This document shows, piece by piece, positions 54,451 through 62,056 of a stretch of DNA of 64,000 bases. The notes below the pieces were generated by a model. That model saw only the letters and a list, made by a program, of their open reading frames with translations, was not told the DNA's origin and searched no databases. The DNA is from CBDBZL01 sp031399025 (GTDB lineage: Bacteria; Pseudomonadota; Alphaproteobacteria; Sphingomonadales; Sphingomonadaceae). The stretch is from contig JANNOJ010000063.1 of assembly GCA_031399025.1 (NCBI GenBank), forward strand, positions 17,695 to 81,694, read 5' to 3'. Position numbers and translations under genes: made by a program. How positions within the stretch are numbered: position 1 is the first letter of the stretch; the number at the start of each line of letters is the position of its first letter.

Positions 54451-55320
54451 ATGTCTGAGCGCGTAACATCCTGGCACCCGAACCCCGCGCGCCCCAGCTT
54501 CACCCCGCCGCCGGGCGCGGTGGACGCGCATTGCCACGTGTTCGGGCCGATGGAGCGTTTCGCGTTCAGCCCCGCGGCCAAGTACCTGCCCGCGGATGCA
54601 GGCCCCGAAATGCTGTTCGCCCTGCGCGATCACCTCGGCTTTGCGCGCAATGTCATCGTCCAGGCCAGCTGCCATGGCACCGACAATGCCGCCACGCTCG
54701 ACGCCATCGCCCGCTCCAATGGCGCAGCGCGCGGGGTCGCGGTGGTCGATCCCGCCATCTCCGATGCCGACCTCGCCGGGCTGCACGCAGGCGGGATGCG
54801 CGCCATCCGCTTCAATTTCCTCAGGCGCCTGGTCGACCACGCCCCCAAGGACCGGTTCCTCGAGGTCAGTCGCCGCCTGCCCGCCGGCTGGCACGTGGTG
54901 ATCTATTTCGAGGCCGATCTCCTCGATGAACTGCGCCCGTTCATGCAGGCGATCCCGGTGCCGATCGTGGTCGACCACATGGGCCGCCCGGATGTGTCGC
55001 AAGGCCCCGACGGCGCCGACCTGCGCGCGTTCCGCGCCCTGCTCGACAGCCGGCCCGACATCCACTTCAAGCCCACCTGCCCCGATCGGCTCGATCCCGC
55101 CGGCGACCCGTGGGACGCCTTCGCGCACGCCGTCGCGCCGCTGGTGGCGGATTATCCCGACCGCTGCATCTGGGGCACCGACTGGCCGCACCCCAATATG
55201 CAGGACGCCATCCCCGACGATGGCCACCTCGTGGACATGATCCCCCGCATCGCGCCCAGCCGGGAATTGCAGCGCAAGCTCCTGGTCGACAATCCCATGC
55301 GGCTCTACTGGTCCGACTGA
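54451..55320 (+). CDS. ligI: 2-pyrone-4,6-dicarboxylate hydrolase
   Basis: A 289-residue amidohydrolase-superfamily enzyme. GAVDAHCHVFGP near residues 22-33 and IWGTDWPHPN near the C-terminus supply the catalytic His and Asp; HMGRPD in the middle fits the strand-6 histidine. It opens the lactone 2-pyrone-4,6-dicarboxylate to oxalomesaconate. Length is normal. The ATG at 54451 is chosen over a TTG six bases earlier. Its end overlaps the convergent MFS gene by 16 bases. Confidence 0.94.
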   Translation: MSERVTSWHPNPARPSFTPPPGAVDAHCHVFGPMERFAFSPAAKYLPADAGPEMLFALRDHLGFARNVIVQASCHGTDNAATLDAIARSNGAARGVAVVDPAISDADLAGLHAGGMRAIRFNFLRRLVDHAPKDRFLEVSRRLPAGWHVVIYFEADLLDELRPFMQAIPVPIVVDHMGRPDVSQGPDGADLRAFRALLDSRPDIHFKPTCPDRLDPAGDPWDAFAHAVAPLVADYPDRCIWGTDWPHPNMQDAIPDDGHLVDMIPRIAPSRELQRKLLVDNPMRLYWSD

Positions 55321-56642
55321 ACGCCGCCGGCCGGGCCGGGCGCCGCCTCGCCTTGCGCGTAGACCGCCGACAGCTCGCGGTACTGGCGCGAGTTGAAAGC
55401 GATGAGCGTCATCGCCACGCCCAGCACGCCCGCGCCGCTGAACACCAGCGCCATGCCGCGCGCCGGCCCGGTGCCGTACCAGGCGCCGATCGCCGCCGCG
55501 CCCGCGCCGTCGGTCATGAACGGGATCACCACGAACTGCGTCAGCGGCCCGACCAGGAAGGCGGTCAGCGGCGCGGCGGCCTGTTCCACCGACTGGGCGA
55601 AGCCGAACACCCGCCCCTGCCGCGCATAGGGCACCACCTGCTGCAGCGTGGTCTGCTCGGCCGCCTCGGCATAGGGGCTGAGGAACAGCCAGATCACGCA
55701 GCCGACCGCGAGCAGGATGATCGAGGACTGGATCGTGAACACCGCCGCCACGCTCCACACCAGCAGGTTGACGATCATCAAGGTGCGCAGCGGCTTACGG
55801 CCCAGGCCGCGGCGCGCGATGATGATCCCGCTCACGATGAACCCGCTCGAGGCGAAGGCCCACAGCAGGCCCCATTGCTCCACCGCCATCAGCGAGAGGC
55901 CGTAGGCGTCCATCAGCGCCATGAAGACGCCGCCCAGGAAATTGTTGAAGCTGGCAAACAGGATGAGCGCGAACAGGCCGGGCACCGCGGCGATCACCCG
56001 GATAGTGCCGGCCAAGTCGAGCTCCCGCCGTGCGCCCCGGGTGGCGGAGGCCGGTACGGGTTCGCCGAAGCGCACGCTCGCCAGGTGCACGAAGGCGACG
56101 AGGCTGAGCCCGAGCGCCACCGCCAGCGCGCCGCGGATGCCGTCCCAGGCGACCAGGAAGCCGCTGATGCCCGAAGTGACCAGAAAGCCGATGCCGGTGA
56201 CCATGCCGACGAGCCCGTTGGCCCGGTCGCGCCGGTCCTCCTCGACCAGCGCGGTGACCAGCGTGGGCAGGGCGATCATGCGGATGTTGCCGCAGATCAC
56301 CCCCAGCATCACGATCAGGATGAACAGCCACAGCGCGGGCGCCTCGGCCCGCGCGAGGTCGGCGGTCGGCGCCAACGCGTAGATGGCCAGCGCCGCGCCG
56401 TAGAGCGTGAAGGAGGCCGCGCTCGAGGCGAGCATCACCGACTTCTTGCGATGGTGATCCACCAGGCTCCCGAACCAGATGGCGAAGCCGGCGGTGAACA
56501 CCAGGTAGATGCCCCCGATCATCCCGGTCACGAACACCGAGCGGGTTTCCAGGAAGGCCCAGAACACCAGCGCGAACCAGGCGGTCATGTTGGTGATGTT
56601 CTGGACCAGATTGTTGCCCAGGATCTGGTGGAAGGACGTCAT
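55305..56642 (-). CDS. MFS transporter
   Basis: A 445-residue major-facilitator protein with 12 predicted membrane segments. WFGSLVDHHRKKSVMLASS is the loop 2-3 motif, and VEEDRRDRANGLVGMVTGIGFLVTSGISG belongs to the middle of the N-domain. It resembles the MFS_3/enterobactin-exporter type rather than aromatic-acid AAHS permeases. It lies convergent to ligI, so co-regulation with the lig genes is not implied. Substrate unknown. Confidence 0.88.
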   Translation of the reverse strand: MTSFHQILGNNLVQNITNMTAWFALVFWAFLETRSVFVTGMIGGIYLVFTAGFAIWFGSLVDHHRKKSVMLASSAASFTLYGAALAIYALAPTADLARAEAPALWLFILIVMLGVICGNIRMIALPTLVTALVEEDRRDRANGLVGMVTGIGFLVTSGISGFLVAWDGIRGALAVALGLSLVAFVHLASVRFGEPVPASATRGARRELDLAGTIRVIAAVPGLFALILFASFNNFLGGVFMALMDAYGLSLMAVEQWGLLWAFASSGFIVSGIIIARRGLGRKPLRTLMIVNLLVWSVAAVFTIQSSIILLAVGCVIWLFLSPYAEAAEQTTLQQVVPYARQGRVFGFAQSVEQAAAPLTAFLVGPLTQFVVIPFMTDGAGAAAIGAWYGTGPARGMALVFSGAGVLGVAMTLIAFNSRQYRELSAVYAQGEAAPGPAGGVQSDQ

Positions 56643-56792
56643 CGGCGGCTTTGCTTACCAGAGGCGAGGGGGTAGAGGGGGTTCGCCGTACCGCGTCGGG
56701 CCGTGCGCGATAAGCTGGTTCGCGCTTGCGCTTCGGCCTCAGCGGCGGACCCGGCAGCGCCGCCGCCGCCGCCGCCGCGGCAGGGGCTTCGA

Positions 56793-56966
56793 TCAGTCGC
56801 CCTTCGGCCGCGCCCGGCGGCGCTGCCAGCCGCGCCAGACATAGCCGCAGCCCATCGCCCCGCAGCCGCAGGCGAGCGCCACCCCCGCGACGATCAGCGC
56901 CGCGAAGCCCAGCGCCCCGACGAGCGCCAGGACGATGTGCCAGAAGATCTCGATGACGGAGCGCAC
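56793..56966 (-). CDS. Small membrane protein (57 aa)
   Basis: A short frame starting at GTG 56966 encodes 57 residues: one long hydrophobic helix (WHIVLALVGALGFAALIVAGVALACG), a cysteine-containing turn (CGCGAMGCGYVW) and a basic tail (RRRARPKGD) likely in the cytoplasm. AAGGCGGGG lies just upstream. It fits the gap between the transaldolase and MFS genes on the same strand. Function unknown. Confidence 0.55.
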   Translation of the reverse strand: MRSVIEIFWHIVLALVGALGFAALIVAGVALACGCGAMGCGYVWRGWQRRRARPKGD

Positions 56967-57000
56967 CCCCGCCTTCTACGCCCCGGCCGTAAACAAGTCT

Positions 57001-58215
57001 TCAACCCTCCAGCGTGCGCCGCACGATGTCCACCGTCTGCCTGGTGGCGGCGGCGAACTCGGTCGCGGTCGCCTGGAAGCTGCCGAATTGGGCGAATTCG
57101 GCGGGCTTGAGCCCCTCGAACTCGTAGGCTGCACGAAAGCTGGGCAGCCGCATCAGTTTTGCAACGCTCGCCTTGTTGGGCTCGCGTTCGATCGCCTGCG
57201 GGTCGAACGGGGCGAGCTCGTCCTGTACCTCCATCAGCTGGGCGATGTAGCTGCCGGGGCAGGTATAGACCATGTCCGAGCCCGCGTAGTCCTGGATGTG
57301 GCGGCTCACCGTGCGGCCGGCCTCGTCCTGCTCGACCCGCAACGAGCATTGCAGCATCTTGGACGGGTGGCCGTTGTGCTTGCCCCACCAATAAGCCCGC
57401 TTGAGCACCGCCTCCTCGCCGTCGCGGATCTCGCTCATGGTGAGCGCGATCCCGCGCGCCTTGGCCTCGGTGTTCCAGTCGCCCTTCTCGCCCAGCCGGC
57501 TCGACATATGGGTGATGACGCTGCGCCAATGGGTCAGGTCCACGCCCGCCGCCTTGGCCCGCTGCAGGCCCGCGGTCACCGCGGCCATGCACTTCATGTA
57601 TTGCGAGACGGTGAAGCTGGTCGTGTTGTTGGTGGCGATGCCCATTGCGGTGAGCTCCTCGATCACCGCGTAGCCCTCCATGGTGCCGGGGATCTTGACC
57701 ATCACGTTGGGCCCTTGCGCGGCGATGGTCAGGCCCATGGCCAGCATCTTGCCGGCATCGGTGACGAAGCGCGGATCGACCTGGGCGGAGAGAAAGCCGA
57801 ACCTGCCGCCCGACGCGTCGAACACCGGGCGGATGGCGTCGGCGCCGCGCTTCACCAGCTCCAGGTACATCGCCCAGTAGACCTCCTCCACGCCGGCCAG
57901 CGGATCGGCCGCGGCCAGCCGCCTGATCAGGCTCGACCAGCCCTGCGGATCCACTCCGATCGCCTGCAGCGAGAGCGGCGGGTTGGTGGTCACGCCGCGG
58001 AAGCCCATCGTCCCGGCGCGCGCGACGGTCTCGGCATCGTACAGCCGCGCCAGTTGCTCGGTCCAGTCGGCGCGGCGGGAATCGGGCGCCTTGGCCAGCG
58101 TCTCGTCGCGCCAGCTGGGATAGACCAGCGGCGAGGAATCCCACCAGATCTCGCTTTGGGGATTGGTGTCGGCAAGCTGTTCGAGCGGGTTGCGGCTCAT
58201 CGACATGGTCGCCAT
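57001..58215 (-). CDS. Transaldolase-family protein
   Basis: A 404-residue protein of the transaldolase family. VTTNPPLSLQAI near the N-terminus, VMVKIPGTMEGYAVIEEL with the Schiff-base lysine (about residue 173) and ATNNTTSFTVSQYM match the barrel motifs. It is longer than classical TalB and belongs to a separate group whose substrate is not certain. GGAG precedes the ATG at 58215. It stands alone, upstream of the 57-residue membrane protein. Confidence 0.85.
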   Translation of the reverse strand: MATMSMSRNPLEQLADTNPQSEIWWDSSPLVYPSWRDETLAKAPDSRRADWTEQLARLYDAETVARAGTMGFRGVTTNPPLSLQAIGVDPQGWSSLIRRLAAADPLAGVEEVYWAMYLELVKRGADAIRPVFDASGGRFGFLSAQVDPRFVTDAGKMLAMGLTIAAQGPNVMVKIPGTMEGYAVIEELTAMGIATNNTTSFTVSQYMKCMAAVTAGLQRAKAAGVDLTHWRSVITHMSSRLGEKGDWNTEAKARGIALTMSEIRDGEEAVLKRAYWWGKHNGHPSKMLQCSLRVEQDEAGRTVSRHIQDYAGSDMVYTCPGSYIAQLMEVQDELAPFDPQAIEREPNKASVAKLMRLPSFRAAYEFEGLKPAEFAQFGSFQATATEFAAATRQTVDIVRRTLEG

Positions 58216-58395
58216 CTACATCTCCTCGCCAGTGGCCGCGATGGCGCCACCATCATCGGGTCCGCGCATCGCATGGCCGGCGGTCCGGCGTCAAATGGCG
58301 CCGCCGCTGGGCCTTTCCAAGCCGATCGGGGCCGCAGCCCCCGCACCGGGCGCGTTTGGAGCAAGAGCCGGCAGCGCCGACGCCGGCGATGGACC

Positions 58396-59340
58396 CTAAC
58401 CGGTCGGCGTGGCGAACCGCCCATGCCGGCGGTAGCGCACCATCCACCGCTCGAGGAACAGTCCGAGCGGCTTTGGTGTCACCCCCAATTCGGCGATTCC
58501 CGGCAGCGCGCCGCTCGCCACGCTGCCGCGCTGGAGCAGCCGCCATTGGTCGCGGTTCATCGGCGTCCCCGGGAGGGCGGCGAACAGGGCGCTCAGGGCG
58601 TCGGGCATCGCCAGCAGCCTGCGCCGCCGCCCCTGCGCCGCGGCGATGCGCTCGTGCAGAGCCTGCATGGTGATCACCTCGGGCCCGGCCAGCTCGTAGG
58701 TCCTGCCGCCATGCCCCGCCGGATCGGCCAGCGCCTGGACGATGGCCTCGGCCGCATCGTCCACCCACAGCGGCTGGAGCCGCGCCCGGGGGCCGAACAC
58801 GGGCAGCGCCGGCAGGCTGCTCACCAGGCCGGCGAACAGATTGAGGAAGCTGTCGTCCTCGCCGAACAGGACCGAAGGGCGCACGATCGTCGCGGTCGGG
58901 AAGGCTTCGAGCACCCGGGCCTCGCCCGCGCCCTTGGTGGCGGCATACCGGCTCTCGCGGTCCGCGGCGTCGGCGCCGATCGCCGAGACGTAGACGAAGC
59001 TGCCTGCCCCTTGCTCGCGGGCGATCCGCGCCGCCGCCCCCGCGCCGTCGGTCTGCAGCGCCTTGGCGTCGGCCGCGAAGGTGCCCACCAGGTACACCGC
59101 CGCATCGGCCCCGGCGAGCACCGCTTCCAGGGTGCGGGGGTCCTTCACGTCGCAGCGGGCGAATTGCAACTGGCCCAAATTGGCCAGCGGCTTCAGTCTG
59201 AAGGCCTTGGCCGGGTTGCGCCCGGCGATCCGCAGCCGCACGCCGCGCTCCAGCAGCGCTTGCGCCAGATGCGTGCCTAGGAAGCCGTCGCCTCCCACCA
59301 GCACCGCCAGCTTGTCTTCGAGCGGATCGAGCCTCGCCAT
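58396..59340 (-). CDS. NDUFA9-like NAD(P)-binding protein
   Basis: A 314-residue extended/atypical short-chain dehydrogenase. VLVGGDGFLGTHLAQALLERG is the Rossmann loop (about residues 13-33); FVYVSAIGAD and SRYAATKGAGEARV give a serine and the YxxxK-like pair, and PLWVDDAAEAIVQAL is typical of the NDUFA9 group. Bacterial members are linked to complex I or quinone biology by homology only. The ATG at 59340 is preceded by a 7-bp tandem repeat that supplies the ribosome binding site. Confidence 0.83.
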   Translation of the reverse strand: MARLDPLEDKLAVLVGGDGFLGTHLAQALLERGVRLRIAGRNPAKAFRLKPLANLGQLQFARCDVKDPRTLEAVLAGADAAVYLVGTFAADAKALQTDGAGAAARIAREQGAGSFVYVSAIGADAADRESRYAATKGAGEARVLEAFPTATIVRPSVLFGEDDSFLNLFAGLVSSLPALPVFGPRARLQPLWVDDAAEAIVQALADPAGHGGRTYELAGPEVITMQALHERIAAAQGRRRRLLAMPDALSALFAALPGTPMNRDQWRLLQRGSVASGALPGIAELGVTPKPLGLFLERWMVRYRRHGRFATPTG

Positions 59341-59368
59341 CGTGCCTCGTGCCTCGTGCCTCGTGCCT
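59341..59368. repeat. 7-bp tandem repeat (four copies) in the leader of the NDUFA9-like gene
   Basis: CGTGCCT occurs four times in a row; on the minus strand this reads AGGCACG repeated, ending right at the ATG. Each unit offers an AGG/GAGG Shine-Dalgarno element at 7-base intervals. The 250 bases beyond it (to 59618) hold no gene I can support. Confidence 0.75.
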
Positions 59369-59618
59369 GTGGCGCCGACGGGATCGCCGGGCCCTTGGTG
59401 CCGGCGGGCACGCCGGCTGGGTGCGCCCGCCATGGCATGGACCGCCCGGCGGCCGCAATGCCCGCCGGCGCCGAGCGCCGCGCCGGGGCTTGGCCGCGCC
59501 ACTCCCCGGCCAGCGGCGGCCCCCGACCCGCCGGCGCGGACACTGTCGTCGGCGGCGCCGCTCCCGGGCCTCCTGCAAGGGCGCGTCCGGCCCCGCTTCG
59601 CTGCCGATCGTGCTTGCC

Positions 59619-60005
59619 CTAGCGCGCGCCGGCCTGCGCCCGGCCGAAGACCAGCAAGCCGTGGGCGAAGTAATTGAAGACGAAGGCGATCCCGATGCCG
59701 ATCGCCTTGGCCGCCGCCGGCTGGGTCAGCAGATCGTAAACCAGCCAGGTCACCCCGACGTTGATCATCAGCCCGACCGAGGCGACCGACACGAAGCGCA
59801 GGAACCGCCGGCCGGTCACCGGGGTCGCAAACACGAGCAGCGAGGAACTGATGAAGTTGAACACCGCGGCGATCAGGAAGCTGGCCGAGGCGGCCAGCGC
59901 CACCGCCAGGCCGCGGCTCTCGAACACCAGGAACAGGCCCAGATCGATGACCGCCGCCAGGCCGCCGGTCAGGCCGTAGCCGATGAACCGCTGGTAGCTC
60001 AGCAT
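59619..60005 (-). CDS. GtrA-family membrane protein
   Basis: A 128-residue protein with four membrane segments (IGYGLTGGLAAVIDLGLFLVFE, AASASFLIAAVFNFISSSLLVF, FVSVASVGLMINVGVTWLVYDLL, KAIGIGIAFVFNYFAHGLLVF). The FNF and FNYFAHGLLVF motifs are GtrA hallmarks. GtrA proteins help move or anchor polyprenyl-phosphate sugars. It overlaps the HAD gene by 7 bases and ends the UbiA-HAD-GtrA operon. Its mycobacterial counterpart, Rv3789, works with decaprenyl-phospho-arabinose. Confidence 0.88.
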   Translation of the reverse strand: MLSYQRFIGYGLTGGLAAVIDLGLFLVFESRGLAVALAASASFLIAAVFNFISSSLLVFATPVTGRRFLRFVSVASVGLMINVGVTWLVYDLLTQPAAAKAIGIGIAFVFNYFAHGLLVFGRAQAGAR

Positions 60006-60688
60006 GCCAGCAGGGCGCCGAATTGCGGGTCGTGGTAGTCGGCCGCGCAGCGATGCCCGGCGACCCGCCTGCTCGTGCGCAGGAGGAACGGCACGCCCGC
60101 GCGCCTCGCCGCCTCGCCGTCGCGCTCGGGCCGATCGCCGATCATCAGCGCCTCGCGCGGCGCCACGCCGGCCTCACCGAGGATCTTGAGCAGCCCGGCC
60201 GGGTCGGGCTTGAGGCGCCCGATATCGGGATCGGTCGCGGCACAGACATGGTCTGCCGCGAGGCCCAGGCTGGCGAGCTTGCCGGCCACCGGATAGTCGG
60301 ACCACACCCCCACCTGCCGGCCGCTGCGGCGCAGCGCGGCGAACAGCGCATCGGCGCCCCGGATGCGGGCGCGCGCCAGCCGCTTGAGCGGCCGGCGTTC
60401 GAGCCATTCCTTGGCCAGCGCGGCCACTTGCTGCGGCGCCAGCCGGTGGCTTGCTCCCAGCTTTTCATGCAGATGGTCCATGAAATCGGGCCGGCCGCTT
60501 TCGGCCAGCTCCTCGCGCAGCTTGCGGTAGGCGTGCACCAGCCGGAATTCGCGCAGCGAGCGGGTCCGGACCGAATGGAGCAGCAGGTCGCCCGCCATGC
60601 CCAGCCGCACGGGGCGCTGTTCGTACAGCGTCCCGTCGAGGTCGAACACGACCAGCCTAACGCAGTCCCAGTCCAGGCTCGCGGTCAT
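59999..60688 (-). CDS. HAD-family hydrolase
   Basis: A 229-residue HAD phosphatase. Motif I is VVFDLDGTLYE (about residues 13-23), motif II VGVWSDYPV, and the late LKPDPAGL plus ALMIGDRPERDGEAARRAG carry motifs III and IV. Its start overlaps the UbiA stop by four bases (ATGA) and its end overlaps gtrA. HAD partners of UbiA in pentose-phospho-polyprenol pathways remove the 5-phosphate; that is the inferred role here. Confidence 0.87.
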   Translation of the reverse strand: MTASLDWDCVRLVVFDLDGTLYEQRPVRLGMAGDLLLHSVRTRSLREFRLVHAYRKLREELAESGRPDFMDHLHEKLGASHRLAPQQVAALAKEWLERRPLKRLARARIRGADALFAALRRSGRQVGVWSDYPVAGKLASLGLAADHVCAATDPDIGRLKPDPAGLLKILGEAGVAPREALMIGDRPERDGEAARRAGVPFLLRTSRRVAGHRCAADYHDPQFGALLAC

Positions 60689-61668
60689 CGCTCCGGGGCC
60701 AGCGAGATGTATCGCTGTGCGGAGAGGTATTCGACCAGCGGCAGATCGACGAATGCAAGGACGAGCACGGACAGCGCAAAGACGCTCGTCGCCACCATCA
60801 GCAACCGCGAGGTGAAGATCTTCTCGGGCGCCTGGGCGACCGAACTCTTGGCCATCGACAGCGACATGTAGACCGCGAACAGGACGCACAGGAACGGCAG
60901 CGAGAGGATGTACTCGATCCGGTACTTGGTCAGGAACACCGCGAACAGGCCGACGCTCAGCATCGCATAGAGGAAGGTCGAGACGAACAGGCTGGCCTCG
61001 GTGTAGCCGGCGAACGACTTGCGGTAGCGCACCAGCAGGTCGATGCCGTGCGAGGCGACGATCTCGCGGTATTCGGAGAAGCGCTTGGCGGCCATCAGGA
61101 AGGCGCCGCCGAGCCAATAGGCGATCAGGATCGAGGACGGGGGCAAGGTCCAGCCATCGATCATCGCCCAGCCGATCAGCAGGCGCAGCGGATTGTTGAT
61201 CGATTCCGAGATCACGTCGAGAAAGGCGCGGTCCTTGGAGCGGATCGGCGGGACGTTGTAGACGACGCCCTGCAGCCCGAACACCACCGCCACCCCGAAC
61301 ATCAGCCAGCTGGACAGAAAGGCGGCGAGCAGGCCGGCGAACAGGAACCCCAGCCACAGCGCGTAGACCAGCGCCGGATTGAGCGGCACGTTGACCGAGA
61401 CCCGCGCCGACTTGGTCGGATGGTGCCGGTCGAAGTCGCGATCGAGCCATTCGTTGATCACGTAATTGGCCGAGGCGATGGCGACGGCGCAGATCAGCCC
61501 GAGGGCGATGTGATAGGGCAGGTCGCTGTTCTGCGCGCCGCGCAGGGCAAAGGCGAGCAGGATACCGGGCAGGATGAAGACGTGCTTGGTCGCATGGTCG
61601 AACCGCGCCAGGCGCAAGAAATCGCCGAGTCCGGCCGACTTGCCGACGGTCACACTGTTCATGGTCAT
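60685..61668 (-). CDS. UbiA-family prenyltransferase, decaprenyl-phosphate phosphoribosyltransferase-like
   Basis: A 327-residue membrane protein with about nine helices. The first Asp-rich motif reads NYVINEWLDRDFDRHHPTK (NDxxDxxxD type with the HPTK sequence seen in Rv3806c/NoeC), the second YNVPPIRSKDRAFLDVISESINNPLRLLIGW. These features match enzymes that transfer phosphoribose from PRPP to decaprenyl phosphate better than UbiA of ubiquinone synthesis. GGAG lies six bases before ATG 61668. It is first in the UbiA-HAD-GtrA operon. Confidence 0.85.
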   Translation of the reverse strand: MTMNSVTVGKSAGLGDFLRLARFDHATKHVFILPGILLAFALRGAQNSDLPYHIALGLICAVAIASANYVINEWLDRDFDRHHPTKSARVSVNVPLNPALVYALWLGFLFAGLLAAFLSSWLMFGVAVVFGLQGVVYNVPPIRSKDRAFLDVISESINNPLRLLIGWAMIDGWTLPPSSILIAYWLGGAFLMAAKRFSEYREIVASHGIDLLVRYRKSFAGYTEASLFVSTFLYAMLSVGLFAVFLTKYRIEYILSLPFLCVLFAVYMSLSMAKSSVAQAPEKIFTSRLLMVATSVFALSVLVLAFVDLPLVEYLSAQRYISLAPER

Positions 61669-62056
61669 ACCACGCTCCGCCAAGGTTCAGCAGCGACCGG
61701 CCAGCCCGGGCCGACGGTGATGAATACAGCTGCCCGCCCCAAGTTCCGGTGTCGGCTCGCAAGCCGGAATCAGGCGGTCACCTACGCGCGCCCGGACCGC
61801 GAGAACGACTGATTTTAATCGACTGCCCGAGTTTGGGTAAAGTGTGCCAATAGTCTGGCCCGTAGCGCCATCCGCTGCTAGCGGAACAAGGTAATTCGAC
61901 CAAGAACAAAGGTGATCGCGGCCGGCCGTGGCGGGGTCGGCGAGGAGGCGGGCGGAATACCGGGCCCGCCGGAAATGCCGCGGCGCGCCTAGGTGGGCTT
62001 CGCGCACACTTCGCTCAGGTCGCATTCCTCGCCCCTTGCGGGCGAGAAACTTCAGG
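61669..62056. other. Divergent intergenic region with a repeat-like hairpin
   Basis: 388 bases between the UbiA operon and a large membrane protein gene. An AT-richer part (61810-61910) probably holds both promoters. Near the right end, CTCGCCC and GGGCGAG (62028-62034 and 62040-62046) form a hairpin within a stretch that looks like a dispersed intergenic repeat. No gene is supported although frames on both strands are open. Confidence 0.45.

Noticed and set aside
53116..55758. 880-codon open frame antisense to ligK, ligU and ligI
   Set aside because: All three sense genes are recognised; the antisense translation has no domain and a shadow-type composition. Its start region merges into the MFS gene in a different frame.
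56935..59280. 781-codon open frame antisense to the transaldolase and NDUFA9-like genes
   Set aside because: Sense genes have clear motifs; the antisense product is His/Arg/Gly/Ala noise.
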